Below, in pieces: positions 21,751 through 30,602 of a DNA stretch of 64,000 bases; position 1 is the stretch's first letter, and every line of letters starts with the position of its first letter. The notes under the pieces were generated by a model, which had not been told where the DNA came from, ran no database searches, and worked only from the letters and a program-made list of their open reading frames with translations. Position numbers and translations under genes: made by a program. The DNA is from UBA1067 sp050874585 (GTDB taxonomy: Bacteria; Verrucomicrobiota; Kiritimatiellia; RFP12; UBA1067), in assembly GCA_050874585.1 (NCBI GenBank), contig JBNMKZ010000003.1, positions 1 to 64,000 on the forward strand. Reading direction: 5' to 3'.

Positions 21751-22731
21751 ATGAAGAATTTTCAGGCGGTGATATTGGCGGGAGGAAGCGGCGAGCGCTT
21801 CTGGCCTCTCTCAACGGCGGCGCGGCCGAAGCAATTCTTGAGCGTTTTTGGTGAAAAGAGCCTGATTCGCTTGAGTTTTGATCGTCTTGGTGATTTGTGC
21901 TCACCCGAAAATGTCCATGTCATCACGGGGCGCGCCCTCATTCGGGCGACGAAGCGTGAACTGCCTGAGATCCCCTCGGAAAATATCGTGGGCGAACCGA
22001 TGCGCCGCGACACGGGGGCCGCCGTTGCACTGGGCGTTGGGGTTTCCGCTGGTGAGGGCGATCCCGTCATCGGGGTCTTTTCAAGTGACCAGCTGGTTGC
22101 ACGGCCGGCGCAGTTCCGTGCGGCTGTCAAGAAGGCGATTGGCATCGCTCGAAAAAGTCGTGCGATTGTGACGATTGGCATCCGCCCAACCTATCCTGCC
22201 ACGGGGTTTGGCTATGTCGACCCGGCAACGGGCAAGTTCGTCGAGAAGCCTGACGCCGAGAAGGCGAAGCGCTACTTGGAGAAGGGCTTTCTGTGGAATG
22301 CGGGGATGTTCATTGCCCGGGCATCGACCTTTCGGGCGGCATTTGCCGCGCATGCGCCGGCCCTGTCGGGCCTTGCCGAAACGCGCTACACCACGGCCAA
22401 ATTGCGTCGTTTGTATGAGGGGCTCCCCCGCATTTCGTTCGACTATGCCGTGATGGAGAAGCATGAGACGGTGGCCGTTGTCCCCGGCGACTTTGGATGG
22501 GATGATGTTGGCGGCTATGGGGCGTTTGAGCGTTACTATCCGCATGATGCCGAGGGGAATGTCGTGAGCGGAGACGTGAAGACCGTTGAATCGGCGGACA
22601 ACATTTGCATCGCCAAGGGTCCGAAGATAGCCCTGCTGGGTGTGAAAGACCTGGTGGTCGTCTCGACGAAGGAAGCCGTCCTCGTTGTGAGCCGCGCTCG
22701 TGCGGGCGAACTCAAGAAACTGTTTGCGTGA
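21751..22731 (+). CDS. manC: Mannose-1-phosphate guanylyltransferase
   Basis: The 326-residue enzyme makes GDP-mannose from GTP and mannose 1-phosphate. It shows the nucleotidyltransferase signature LAGGSGERFWPLSTAARPKQFL, the FSSDQ and ATGFGYV motifs, FVEKPDAEKA with the sugar-binding lysine, FLWNAGMF and PGDFGWDDVG. There is no fused phosphomannose isomerase domain, so it is the short form. It starts a tight gene run: its stop overlaps the truA GTG by four bases. The product could feed the GT2 enzyme at 16.1 kb or surface polysaccharide synthesis. Confidence 0.95.
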   Translation: MKNFQAVILAGGSGERFWPLSTAARPKQFLSVFGEKSLIRLSFDRLGDLCSPENVHVITGRALIRATKRELPEIPSENIVGEPMRRDTGAAVALGVGVSAGEGDPVIGVFSSDQLVARPAQFRAAVKKAIGIARKSRAIVTIGIRPTYPATGFGYVDPATGKFVEKPDAEKAKRYLEKGFLWNAGMFIARASTFRAAFAAHAPALSGLAETRYTTAKLRRLYEGLPRISFDYAVMEKHETVAVVPGDFGWDDVGGYGAFERYYPHDAEGNVVSGDVKTVESADNICIAKGPKIALLGVKDLVVVSTKEAVLVVSRARAGELKKLFA

Positions 22732-23480
22732 ACGAGAAGAGCTATAAGTATTGCGTCGTCATCGCCTACGATGGGACGGCCTATTCCGGCTGGCAATACC
22801 AGGAAAATGCCGTCGGCATCCAGCAGGTCGTCGAGGAGGCGGTTGGCCGCATCGAAGGTGCGCCCGTGCGTGTGCGCGGCTCGTCCCGGACGGATGCGGG
22901 GGTGCATGCGAAGGGCTACGTAGCGGATTTCTGCCTGTCGCATGCAATTCCGCCGGCCAATCTCGTCCGGGCGTTGAACGCTCAGTTGCCAATGGCGATT
23001 CGCATCCTGCGGGCTAAACGCGTCAAGGACGACTTCAATGCCCAGTTGTCGGCGAAGGGCAAGGAGTATCGCTATCAGCTCTATCAGGCGGACATTCTGC
23101 CGCCTCATCTGGCCCCCTACTGGGCGTTCACCCATCGCAAACTTGATTTGGCGGCCATGCAGGCGGCGGCGGCCTATTTCGTCGGCAAGCATGATTTCGT
23201 CTCTTTTGCCGCGAATCCGAATCGTCCGCTTGCAACGACGGAGCGCACGATCTTCTCGTTTGTCATCAAGCGGGTTGGGCCTCGCTACACGTTCATTGTC
23301 CGTGGGGATGGCTTTCTCTACAAGCAGGTTCGGTCAATGGTTGGCTTTCTGCTGTCCGTTGGCAAGGGGAATGAAAAGCCCATTGCCGTCAAGGAATTGC
23401 TGGAGGCGAAGGCGCCGCGTACGGCGCGTGTTGAGACGGCTCCTGGCCGCGGACTTTTTCTTTGGAAGGTTTTCTACTGA
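22728..23480 (+). CDS. truA: tRNA pseudouridine(38-40) synthase TruA
   Basis: The 250-residue enzyme isomerises uridines at positions 38-40 of tRNA anticodon arms. The catalytic aspartate lies in GSSRTDAGVHAKG, and other family blocks are IAYDGTAYSGWQYQ, FNAQLSAKGKEYRYQL, HDFVSFAA and DGFLYKQVRSMVGFL. The GTG start at 22728 overlaps the manC stop (GTGA). An upstream open frame lies inside manC and is not the true start. Confidence 0.95.
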   Translation: MNEKSYKYCVVIAYDGTAYSGWQYQENAVGIQQVVEEAVGRIEGAPVRVRGSSRTDAGVHAKGYVADFCLSHAIPPANLVRALNAQLPMAIRILRAKRVKDDFNAQLSAKGKEYRYQLYQADILPPHLAPYWAFTHRKLDLAAMQAAAAYFVGKHDFVSFAANPNRPLATTERTIFSFVIKRVGPRYTFIVRGDGFLYKQVRSMVGFLLSVGKGNEKPIAVKELLEAKAPRTARVETAPGRGLFLWKVFY

Positions 23481-24559
23481 TGCTTTACTATCTTTCACTT
23501 TATTTGACGCCCTATTGGGGGCCATTCCGACTTCTCCAGTCTCATGCGCTTTTGCTGGCGGGCGGTGCCTTGACGGCCGCGCTGTTGACATTCATGTTTT
23601 TGCCGCGCCTCTGGAATCGGTTGCCACGGGATCGCGGCAAGGCCCTGTGCAAGGATTTGGGCGGCATGAAATCCGCTGGAAAGCCGACTGGCGCGGGCGT
23701 TCTCCTGTCGCTCATCGCGTTGCCGGTTATCATTCTCTTCACGCCATTGGCTTTTTGGGATCTTCTGGCTGTTGCCTTGCTCTATGCGGCAATGCTCTTC
23801 GGCTACCTTGACGATCGGGCCGCTGTTCCCTGGGGGGAACTGAAAAAGGGGTTGCTGGATGCCGTTGTCGCGCTTGGCATCGCCTATTGCATTGCGCGTG
23901 GACACTCGACGCTCGTCTGGTTGCCGTTTGTGAAGGGGGTGTGGGTTGTCCCGCTCTGGCTTTATGTTCCGTGTGCCGGGTTCATGCTGTGGTTTACGAT
24001 GAATGCGACGAATTGCTCGGACGGCGTGGATGGTCTTGCGGGCACATTGACCCTGATTACATTGGTTCTGCTGGCGGTGATGCTCTATGTGATTGTCGGC
24101 TATCGTCCCGTGGCTCATTATTTCCTGTTGCCGTGCGATCCCGAGGCGGCCCGTTGGGCGATTCTCGTGATGACGGTTGCCGGTGGTGTCGGTGGATACC
24201 TGTGGTTCAATGCAGAGCCGTCGAAGATTTTGATGGGTGATGCGGGCAGTCGTTTCTTGGGGATTTTGGTCGGGACAGCCGTTCTGGTGACGGGCAACCC
24301 ATTTCTGATTCTCGCCTTCTCGCCCGTCGTCCTCGTCAATGGCGGGGGTGGACTCGGTAAGCTCGTCCTCTTGCGACTTGCGAAGAAAGTGGGTTTTGAC
24401 ATTGGTGAAGACGCGGCGATTCGGCGCATTCGCTTTCCGTTGCATGATCATTGCAAGAAGAATCTCGGCTGGTCGAATGCCCAGGTGCTGATGCGCTTTA
24501 CGCTTCTTCAACTGGTCGTCATGCCGTTTCTCCTCCTCATTTTGGTAAAGGTGCGTTGA
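23480..24559 (+). CDS. mraY: MraY/WecA-family polyprenyl-phosphate sugar-phosphate transferase
   Basis: This membrane protein of about 359 residues has roughly ten transmembrane segments and the MraY-type loops: KSAGKPTGAGVL, the FGYLDDRAAVPWG aspartate pair, MNATNCSDGVDGLAG, NAEPSKILMGDAGSRFLG and the HDHCKKNLGWSNAQV C-terminal loop. It transfers phospho-MurNAc-pentapeptide to undecaprenyl phosphate in lipid I synthesis. Several family positions differ from textbook MraY, and no mur genes are nearby, so a related sugar-phosphate transferase is possible. It starts at TGATG, overlapping the truA stop; an ATG six codons earlier is less likely. Confidence 0.85.
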   Translation: MLYYLSLYLTPYWGPFRLLQSHALLLAGGALTAALLTFMFLPRLWNRLPRDRGKALCKDLGGMKSAGKPTGAGVLLSLIALPVIILFTPLAFWDLLAVALLYAAMLFGYLDDRAAVPWGELKKGLLDAVVALGIAYCIARGHSTLVWLPFVKGVWVVPLWLYVPCAGFMLWFTMNATNCSDGVDGLAGTLTLITLVLLAVMLYVIVGYRPVAHYFLLPCDPEAARWAILVMTVAGGVGGYLWFNAEPSKILMGDAGSRFLGILVGTAVLVTGNPFLILAFSPVVLVNGGGGLGKLVLLRLAKKVGFDIGEDAAIRRIRFPLHDHCKKNLGWSNAQVLMRFTLLQLVVMPFLLLILVKVR

Positions 24560-25467
24560 TGACGGTCTTGGCATCCATCTTGCTTCTTGCACTGACGCGA
24601 GCGGAACTCGTTGATCGCCTGCGTGCCGCTCCCATGACGAAATGTGATGGGTTGGTTCGGGTCTATGGGGATTGTCCGGCTGATATGCGGCGCGAGTTCA
24701 TGGGTTCTGTGGCAGGTGCGGCCGCCGATGTCTGCCGTTCGCTGGCATCGGCGCAGTCCCTGAAATTGCCGCGATTTTCGGAGCCGGGAATCGTCATCCA
24801 TATCGGCGACATTCGGACGAATGTGACGAATGTCGTGATGAGGTCGTCCACGCGTTCGAATGGGGACCGGTATGCACGGATTTACCTGCCAGCCCCAGGG
24901 GCGGCTGATCTTCGCTCCTTTCAGTTGTCGGTTATTCGGGCTTTTTACCTCGCGGTGAAGAATGAGGTGATTGACGATGCGGCCGCGTATGCGGCACTGG
25001 TGGCGGCGAACCCTGACTTGCGCGTTGCGGAGGAACGGGCGGAACTTGCGGACTGGCGCGAGCGCGGCAGTTATGCGCCGGGGAAGAGTGACGAGGACTA
25101 TCTCCAACTCCAGCGAAAGGTTCTCAAGCCGGGGGTCGCGGCACAGGACGATGTCCTCACGTTTGCCTCGCGGCTTCGCCTTTATCCCATGGCCTATGCG
25201 TTGCCTTTTTGTGGAAAGTACGACTCCTGCACGTTTGCCGAGGCCATTCTCCATGCGAAGACCGATCCGAGCGTGCGGCTTGCCGCGTTCGTCAAGTCAC
25301 GGCAGGTCGCAATCTTCGGAGGTGGACGCGGCGAGGAGTTGGCATCCGTTGCTGAGGCCTATTCGTCTTTTCTGATGGAACTTGCACGATTTAAGAAAAC
25401 CGAAATTGAATTGGCGCGTCTCTTGTCCGAGGCGGATGAAAAACTGAAAGGACTGATGAGAAAATGA
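24559..25467 (+). CDS. Exported protein of unknown function
   Basis: I do not recognise this 302-residue protein. It begins with a hydrophobic signal-like stretch (TVLASILLLALTRA), so it is probably secreted or lipid-anchored at the cell surface. The rest is soluble and helix-rich, with a lone Cys pair (FCGKYDSC) near residue 225. It is locked between mraY (TGATG overlap) and argH (ATGA overlap), and so is translated in the same operon. The position beside a lipid-I-type transferase hints at an envelope role, but nothing in the sequence proves it. Confidence 0.75.
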   Translation: MTVLASILLLALTRAELVDRLRAAPMTKCDGLVRVYGDCPADMRREFMGSVAGAAADVCRSLASAQSLKLPRFSEPGIVIHIGDIRTNVTNVVMRSSTRSNGDRYARIYLPAPGAADLRSFQLSVIRAFYLAVKNEVIDDAAAYAALVAANPDLRVAEERAELADWRERGSYAPGKSDEDYLQLQRKVLKPGVAAQDDVLTFASRLRLYPMAYALPFCGKYDSCTFAEAILHAKTDPSVRLAAFVKSRQVAIFGGGRGEELASVAEAYSSFLMELARFKKTEIELARLLSEADEKLKGLMRK

Positions 25468-26825
25468 AGACGAAAAGGACGATAACAGACAATCGGATTG
25501 ATCCGGATGTGTTGGATTATACGGTGGGTGATGATCCCGTCCTTGACCTTCGCCTGGCCGTCTGGGACTGCATGGGCACGGCTGCGCACGTGACGATGCT
25601 TTCCGAAATGAAGCTGAAGCGTCCTGTTGTGACAAAGGCCGAGGCGGCGAAAGTCCGCAAGGAGCTTGGTCGGATTGTCGCGCTCGCGCAGGACGGTAAG
25701 TTCGTCATCCGCGAGGACGACCAGGATGTGCACATGGCGGTCGAAAGGATGCTGACGGAGCGGCTGGGCGACCTTGGAAAGAAGATTCATACGGGGCGCT
25801 CACGCAATGACCAGGTCGCCGTTGACGTGCGCCTGCACATGAAGGACGAGATTCTGAAGACGGAGGGCGAAGTCCTCGCATTGGTTGAGACGCTTTGCCG
25901 ACTGGGCAAGAAAGCGGGCCGCATTCCCCTTGTTGGACGGACGCATCTTCAGCCGGCGATGCCTTCGACAGTCGAGATGTGGGCGACAGGTCATGCAGAA
26001 ATGATTGCCGATCAGCTGGAGAATATAGAAGCGGCCTATCGCCTCGCAGACCTCAATCCGCTTGGAAGTGCCGCGGGTTATGGCGTTCCCTTGCCGCTGA
26101 ATCGTCAGCGGACAACGGACTTGCTTGGTTTCTCCCGCACGATTCACAACTGTTTTGGTGCGTCGATGGCACGCGGCGAGTGCGAGGCGGCGCTCCTGTC
26201 GGCTTTGGCACAGCTCATGGCGGTTCTTTCGCGCCTTGCGGAGGATATGATTCTTTTCTCCATGCCGGAGTTTGCCTATTTCAAACTGCCGCGTGAGTAT
26301 TGCACGGGTTCGTCGATTATGCCGCAGAAGTTCAATCCGGATGTCCTTGAGTTGATGCGTTCGAAGGCGGCTCAGGTCCTTGGCCTTCAGACCGCCGCGC
26401 TCTCACTGCTCCATGCGATGCCGGGCGGTTACAATCGTGACCTTCAGGACTGCAAGTGGCTGTACATGAAGGGCCTCGACATTACCCGTACGACACTGCG
26501 CATCCTTGCAAAAGTTGTCGCGGGGCTTTCGGTTGATGCGGCAAGATGTCGTGCGGCGTTTACGCCAGGTGTCTTCGCCACTGACGTCGCCCTGCGAATG
26601 GTCTCTGGGGGTACGCCTTGGCGCGATGCCTATCATGAGGTTCGCGACCACCTTGAGCGTCTCGGGGATGAGGATCCTGACATTGCCGTCAATGCGAAGA
26701 CGCACGAGGGAACGACGGGCGGCATCGATCATTCCGTCTATCAGAAGCGTTTTGCGGATTTCGCAAAGAACATTCGGGATCGGGAGCGTACGCTCTCGTC
26801 AAAGTGCAAGGCCCTGCTGAAGTAA
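25464..26825 (+). CDS. argH: Argininosuccinate lyase
   Basis: The 453-residue fumarase-superfamily enzyme splits argininosuccinate to arginine and fumarate. The catalytic-serine loop GSSIMPQKFNPD is intact, as are HTGRSRNDQVAVD, VGRTHLQPAMPSTVEMWATGH and PLGSAAGYGVPLPLNR. Compared with typical ArgH the N terminus is atypical (MKTKRTITDNRIDPDVLDYTVGDDPVLDL), but the length is normal. Its ATG overlaps the stop of the upstream gene. Confidence 0.96.
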   Translation: MKTKRTITDNRIDPDVLDYTVGDDPVLDLRLAVWDCMGTAAHVTMLSEMKLKRPVVTKAEAAKVRKELGRIVALAQDGKFVIREDDQDVHMAVERMLTERLGDLGKKIHTGRSRNDQVAVDVRLHMKDEILKTEGEVLALVETLCRLGKKAGRIPLVGRTHLQPAMPSTVEMWATGHAEMIADQLENIEAAYRLADLNPLGSAAGYGVPLPLNRQRTTDLLGFSRTIHNCFGASMARGECEAALLSALAQLMAVLSRLAEDMILFSMPEFAYFKLPREYCTGSSIMPQKFNPDVLELMRSKAAQVLGLQTAALSLLHAMPGGYNRDLQDCKWLYMKGLDITRTTLRILAKVVAGLSVDAARCRAAFTPGVFATDVALRMVSGGTPWRDAYHEVRDHLERLGDEDPDIAVNAKTHEGTTGGIDHSVYQKRFADFAKNIRDRERTLSSKCKALLK

Positions 26826-26831
26826 AATCAC

Positions 26832-27557
26832 ATGGACATTTTTGACGTTCGAGATTTGCATGTTCGATACGGCTCATACGAAGCCGTCAAGGGCGTGAGT
26901 TTCACGCTCCGAGAAGGGGAGATTCTGGGAATTGTCGGAGAGTCCGGCTCGGGCAAGTCGACCATTGCGAAAACGCTCATCGGCATTGAGCGCCCTTCGT
27001 CAGGTGAAATCCGTCGGGCGGATGTGCCGGTGCAGATGGTCTTTCAGGATGCAGTTGGCTCTCTCAATCCGCGGATGACCGTGCGGCAGACTCTTTCGGA
27101 GGTCCTGAAGATTCGGCATTCGACGAAGTTTTCGGAGCCGAGTCAGTTGCTCGAACTGGTGGGGCTTTCACCCGCCGTCTTGGATCAGTACCCGCGTGAG
27201 ATGTCGGGGGGGCAGTGCCAGCGCATTTCCGTTGCACGGGCACTCGCCTGTGAGCCGCGAGTCCTGATTGCCGATGAACCGGTCAGCGCACTGGATGTCT
27301 CGGTTCAGGCCCGCGTCTTGAACTTGTTGCGTGACCTGCGTCGGGAACTCGGCTTGTCCATTCTTCTCATTGCGCACGACCTGGCCGTCGTGAAGAATGT
27401 CTGTGACCGCATTTGCGTGATGGAGCGCGGCCTTTTTGTCGATGTTGGTGATGCGGCAGAGGTTTTTGCGCACCCGAAGAGTGAATATACGCGCCACCTC
27501 CTTTCCGCCGTTCCGGATATTTGCTATAATTCCCACTCCACAGGCAAGGACGATTAG
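26832..27557 (+). CDS. Oligopeptide/dipeptide-type ABC transporter ATP-binding protein
   Basis: This 241-residue ATPase has Walker A GESGSGKST near residue 38, an ABC signature MSGGQCQRISVARAL, Walker B VLIADEP and an H-loop LLIAHDLAVV. The sequence is closest to the DppF/OppF type, which energises peptide import. No permease or binding-protein gene is nearby. Its last codons and TAG stop lie inside the tRNA-Val gene (overlap 27548-27557), and its coding end also contains that tRNA's -10 promoter. The protein is shorter than many DppF proteins, lacking most of the C-terminal substrate-family extension. Confidence 0.85.
   Translation: MDIFDVRDLHVRYGSYEAVKGVSFTLREGEILGIVGESGSGKSTIAKTLIGIERPSSGEIRRADVPVQMVFQDAVGSLNPRMTVRQTLSEVLKIRHSTKFSEPSQLLELVGLSPAVLDQYPREMSGGQCQRISVARALACEPRVLIADEPVSALDVSVQARVLNLLRDLRRELGLSILLIAHDLAVVKNVCDRICVMERGLFVDVGDAAEVFAHPKSEYTRHLLSAVPDICYNSHSTGKDD
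27522..27530 (+). promoter_or_regulatory. Extended -10 promoter of tRNA-Val
   Basis: TGCTATAAT ends at 27530, 17 bases before the first tRNA base, and lies within the 3' end of the ABC ATPase gene. It matches the TGnTATAAT pattern seen upstream of several other genes in the window. Confidence 0.6.
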
Positions 27558-27624
27558 CTCAGTTGGTTAGAGCAGGACCTTTACACGGTCAAGGTCGGGG
27601 GTTCGAGTCCCTCATCGTCCACCA
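27548..27624 (+). tRNA. tRNA-Val (anticodon UAC)
   Basis: The 77-nt sequence folds as a complete tRNA with encoded CCA. The acceptor arms are GGACGAT and ATCGTCC with discriminator A. The D arm is TAGCTCAGTTGGTTAGAGC. The anticodon loop TTTACAC gives UAC, which reads valine GUA codons, and the T arm contains GGTTCGAGTCC. The outermost anticodon-stem pair is G-A, a minor irregularity. It is the last chromosomal gene before the mobile element, making it a candidate integration landmark. Confidence 0.95.
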
Positions 27625-27637
27625 CTAACAGACAGCG

Positions 27638-27664
27638 AAAGGGAGAAGTGCGCTTCTCCCTTTT
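27638..27664 (+). terminator. Intrinsic terminator after tRNA-Val
   Basis: AAAGGGAGAAG is followed by the loop TGCG and CTTCTCCCTTTT, an 11-bp perfect stem ending in a T-run, 14 bases after the CCA end. Confidence 0.85.
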
Positions 27665-27853
27665 CTGTTGGGGTTGGGGAGTGCGCGGAAAACGCCCAAT
27701 TTACGGGGGTGTTTGGAGTTGGAAGCGGGAGGGGGTAATTTCTCCAGAGGGGGACGGGAGAAAGGGGGAGTATGATCGTTTTCTCCGTTTCCCCCTCCCG
27801 ATTTTCTCCCAGGAGTGCCGTTTTGGAGATGCGGATTTTGCAAGGGAGAAATG

Positions 27854-27893
27854 AAAAGCGGGGCGTGTGCGTCGTTGCACACGCCCCGCTTTT
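27854..27893. terminator. Strong bidirectional terminator
   Basis: A perfect 17-bp inverted repeat (AAAAGCGGGGCGTGTGC, 27854-27870, with GCACACGCCCCGCTTTT, 27877-27893) has a 6-nt loop and A/T tracts on both sides, so it works in either direction. It insulates the tRNA side from the minus-strand genes that end at 27909. The 27665-27853 stretch before it holds no gene and is rich in runs of G; the element-chromosome junction probably lies somewhere here. Confidence 0.9.
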
Positions 27894-27908
27894 GCGTTGC
27901 GAAGCCCG

Positions 27909-28226
27909 TCACTTGTTGTGCTTGACTCTGCGCTTCTCCCACCGTTCCCGCGTCGCAATTGCGTGATTTTCCCGACCCTTGGCAATCATCCGTTCTGCCC
28001 ATTCGACGTTCTCTGGAGAGGGAACGATGCCTTCGACGGCCTTGGCTACTGCTTCGATGAAGAATGTCGAAATCCCCATTGGGCGCATCTTGTTGTGCGT
28101 CCTGTGGCCTTGTCTGACCCACGTCGGGACCATGCGTCCGGCTATGGCTGTTTTGACCTTGGCGACCACCTCGACTGGGGCCGCGCAGTTGACGATCATG
28201 CGTTCGGGGTTCCGTTGTATCTTCAT
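27909..28226 (-). CDS. Small protein downstream of the recombinase, unknown function
   Basis: This 105-residue basic protein (ends with RERWEKRRVKHNK) has a good ribosome site, AAAGGAGAA, seven bases before its ATG. It lies 15 bases downstream of the serine recombinase on the same strand, so the two are co-transcribed. A partner or directionality factor of the recombinase is a reasonable guess from position and size, but there is no recognisable domain. The strong terminator at 27854-27893 ends the transcript. Confidence 0.7.
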   Translation of the reverse strand: MKIQRNPERMIVNCAAPVEVVAKVKTAIAGRMVPTWVRQGHRTHNKMRPMGISTFFIEAVAKAVEGIVPSPENVEWAERMIAKGRENHAIATRERWEKRRVKHNK

Positions 28227-28241
28227 CGTAGTTCTCCTTTG

Positions 28242-29978
28242 TCAGGTTGATGGAAATCCAAGAATCCGCTCCTGCTCTGCCCAATCGTCGGTTTCGACCT
28301 TGCGGACTTTCTCCAGCGAAAAACCGTTAGGCAGGTCGCCGGTCATCGCAGCGCGAATAATCCGGGGCGAAAGAAACGCGAGGCGCAGCGTATAGCGCAC
28401 GTAGTGGCGGTCTTCCTCGACGAGATCCGCCAGTTCGTGGACGGAGGACGCCTTGCCTTCGTCAATAAGCCGCAACCATGCGAATGCCCGCGCAATTGCC
28501 TTGAGAACCGCTCCCTGCGGAAGGGTGTTGTTGATCTCGCGCTGGGTTGGTCTCTGCGAGACCGAGCCGCCGTCCGTGCGGACGATCTTCTTGCGCCCGG
28601 ACACCGTTCGGAAGGCGACCGGGATGCGCATGAAGAGGCATCCGTCGGCATCGATGCGCGTGTCGAATTCGCTGGTTGGCGTCGCAGGGATGCAGAGAGT
28701 CTTCACAAGTTCGTTTCGCGCATCGTCACACGGCATTTTGACGCGGATGTCGAGTGCCGATTCAAACACCGTGACGGAACGGATGAAGAGACGGTAGATT
28801 GCCTTCCTGTCGTTCGTCGACAGCTGTTGCCAGAAGTCGTGGCGACGAAAGCCCGTGACGATCTGCTCGGGCGTGAAGGGGGTGACGTTTGCCGCCGCGA
28901 CGAGCATCGTTGTAGAAGCCATCATGATCGATTCGAGTTCCTGTTCGATTGCTTCCTGCACGGTCGTTGCGCTGACATGGCGGATCGGACATTCTGAAAC
29001 ACCTTTGCGGGCATCTTGCTGGCAGATGAAGTAGGGATATTTCCGAACGCCGAGCGTATCCTTCTTCGACCAGCGGTAGGACATCGGATGCTGGCAATGG
29101 CCGCAGAAGATGAGCCCTTGATAAACGGCCGCCTCCGGCGTCATCTCTTTTTTCTCGCGGCTGCCCTTGGCGGCGTTGACGAGGTTGCGGACGCGATCCC
29201 AAAGTTCGCGTGTGATGAGCGCCTGTTGCTTGCCCTTGACGATCTTGCCGTGGCTGTTGGCATCGCCGACATAGCGGACGTTGCCAAGGCAATTGTAGAC
29301 CGACTGCGTCGTCCATGCGCGTCCGGGGAAGCGTTCGATGCCTTCCTCGGCGAGTTTGGCCGCCACCTTCTTCGCTGAGTGGAGCTGGACAAACAACTCG
29401 AAGATGTGTGGGACGTTCTGCGCCGTCTTCGGGTCAGGGATGAGCGTCTGGTTCTCGACCTTGTAGCCGTAGGGCGGTATGCCGCCCACGAAGAAACCCT
29501 GGTCGAGGGCGGTCTTGAAGTGCTTTTGAATGCGCTCTTGAATCGTCTTGCGTTCCCATTGCCCGAACGAGACGAGAAGGTTCACGACCAGCTCGCCCAT
29601 CGGCGAGGAGGTGTCGACAAACGGCTCGGAGACGGAGGTGAATCCTACTCCGAGCTTCTTCATCTTCTCGTCGAACTCGCAGAAGTCCTTGGTACTGCGC
29701 GTCATGCGGTCGATTCGGAAGACGATGATCTTGTCGATGAGTCCCTGTTCGCATTGCGCCATGAGCCGCTGGTAGGCGGGGCGTTCGAGATTGCCGCCGC
29801 TGTAGCCGTAGTCATCGAATCGTTCGGGAAGGGCAATCCATCCCTCTGCCGCCTTGGCGGCGATGAAACTCTCGCACATCTGGCGCTGGGCATCGATGGA
29901 GTTGAACTGCTTTTCCTCTGAATCCTCGACGGACTTGCGCGTGTAAATCGCCACTCGGATCGTTTTCCCGTTGTTCAT
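28242..29978 (-). CDS. Large serine recombinase (integrase)
   Basis: The 578-residue site-specific recombinase has the N-terminal resolvase catalytic domain (AIYTRKSVEDSE with the nucleophile at Ser16; DDYGYSGGNLERP; FRIDRMTRSTKDF). The recombinase domain follows (PPYGYKV...IPDPKTAQNVPHIFELF) with a zinc ribbon (FCGHCQHPM...CQQDARKGVSECP). After this comes a coiled-coil or helical C terminus. Such enzymes integrate phages and mobile islands between short att sites without host factors. It sits about 700 bp from the tRNA-Val and reads toward it, as expected for an integrase at the left edge of an element. Confidence 0.95.
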   Translation of the reverse strand: MNNGKTIRVAIYTRKSVEDSEEKQFNSIDAQRQMCESFIAAKAAEGWIALPERFDDYGYSGGNLERPAYQRLMAQCEQGLIDKIIVFRIDRMTRSTKDFCEFDEKMKKLGVGFTSVSEPFVDTSSPMGELVVNLLVSFGQWERKTIQERIQKHFKTALDQGFFVGGIPPYGYKVENQTLIPDPKTAQNVPHIFELFVQLHSAKKVAAKLAEEGIERFPGRAWTTQSVYNCLGNVRYVGDANSHGKIVKGKQQALITRELWDRVRNLVNAAKGSREKKEMTPEAAVYQGLIFCGHCQHPMSYRWSKKDTLGVRKYPYFICQQDARKGVSECPIRHVSATTVQEAIEQELESIMMASTTMLVAAANVTPFTPEQIVTGFRRHDFWQQLSTNDRKAIYRLFIRSVTVFESALDIRVKMPCDDARNELVKTLCIPATPTSEFDTRIDADGCLFMRIPVAFRTVSGRKKIVRTDGGSVSQRPTQREINNTLPQGAVLKAIARAFAWLRLIDEGKASSVHELADLVEEDRHYVRYTLRLAFLSPRIIRAAMTGDLPNGFSLEKVRKVETDDWAEQERILGFPST

Positions 29979-29997
29979 TTTGAAGTCCTTTCTCGTT

Positions 29998-30444
29998 TTA
30001 TCCTCGATTGAGGCCCCACCATACGACGCCGTTGTAGTGGCTCTTGCCTGTGATGGCGCGGACGACGGCTGTCGGAGATGTGTAGATCTTCGACTCGTAT
30101 TCGTATCGTCCGTTTCCGAGCGACTTCATTTCGTAAACCTTGCCGTGATATTCGCGCCTGTACGTGACACCGCGTTTGTCCTTTGCCGAGCGCGGTGCGT
30201 CTCGAAGTTCCTTGTTCGTCTTTGGATCGTGATTGGCAATGTAGGCGAGGGTTTCAAGTTCAGCGGGGGTCAGTCCACCCAAGGTGCGTTGCTGAATGCT
30301 GTAAGCGCATCGGGTTTGCATGAACCGCGCCCCAAAGACGGCGGCATTCACTCCCGTTAGCTCGCAGTATTTCCGTCGCAGCGTTTCAGGGTCAAGTTCC
30401 TGCAACGCGGCCAATTCCTGCTTGAGCTGTTCGCCTACTTTCAT
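29998..30444 (-). CDS. DUF2924 family protein
   Basis: The protein has about 148 residues. The C-terminal half carries the DUF2924 pattern GVTYRREYHGKVYEMKSLGNGRYEYESKIYTSPTAVVRAITGKSHYNGVVWWGL. The family is common beside serine recombinases in prophages and islands, and its biochemical role is unknown. The ATG at 30444 follows AAAAGGAC. An in-frame ATG at 30531 would add 29 residues but would place coding sequence over a leader motif that also occurs upstream of the minus-strand gene at 59570. The recombinase follows 19 bases downstream. Confidence 0.85.
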   Translation of the reverse strand: MKVGEQLKQELAALQELDPETLRRKYCELTGVNAAVFGARFMQTRCAYSIQQRTLGGLTPAELETLAYIANHDPKTNKELRDAPRSAKDKRGVTYRREYHGKVYEMKSLGNGRYEYESKIYTSPTAVVRAITGKSHYNGVVWWGLNRG

Positions 30445-30472
30445 GTCCTTTTCGCCAGTTTGATTCAACGGT

Positions 30473-30507
30473 GGACATGATGCCGTAATGTCGGGCGAAT
30501 AGCAACC
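30473..30507 (-). promoter_or_regulatory. Leader motif shared with the HARE-HTH gene
   Basis: The plus-strand string CATGATGCCGTAAT (30476-30489) followed by GTC, AATAGC and C-rich bases recurs at 60073-60100, there upstream of another minus-strand gene. In both cases it lies 28-47 bases before the proposed start codon. It may be a promoter, operator or leader element. Confidence 0.4.
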
Positions 30508-30602
30508 GTCTATTTTACTATTCTTTATCATAAAACGCTCTTTCTTTGTCTTTTCAAGTGACGGCGAAGGAGCGATTTGAAGTCGCAACCCCGGCCTCCG
30601 CT

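Noticed and set aside
27720..27775. Run of G-tracts that might form a G-quadruplex
   Set aside because: One loop would be about 13 bases long and the G-runs may simply reflect composition at the element border; not enough to report as a feature.
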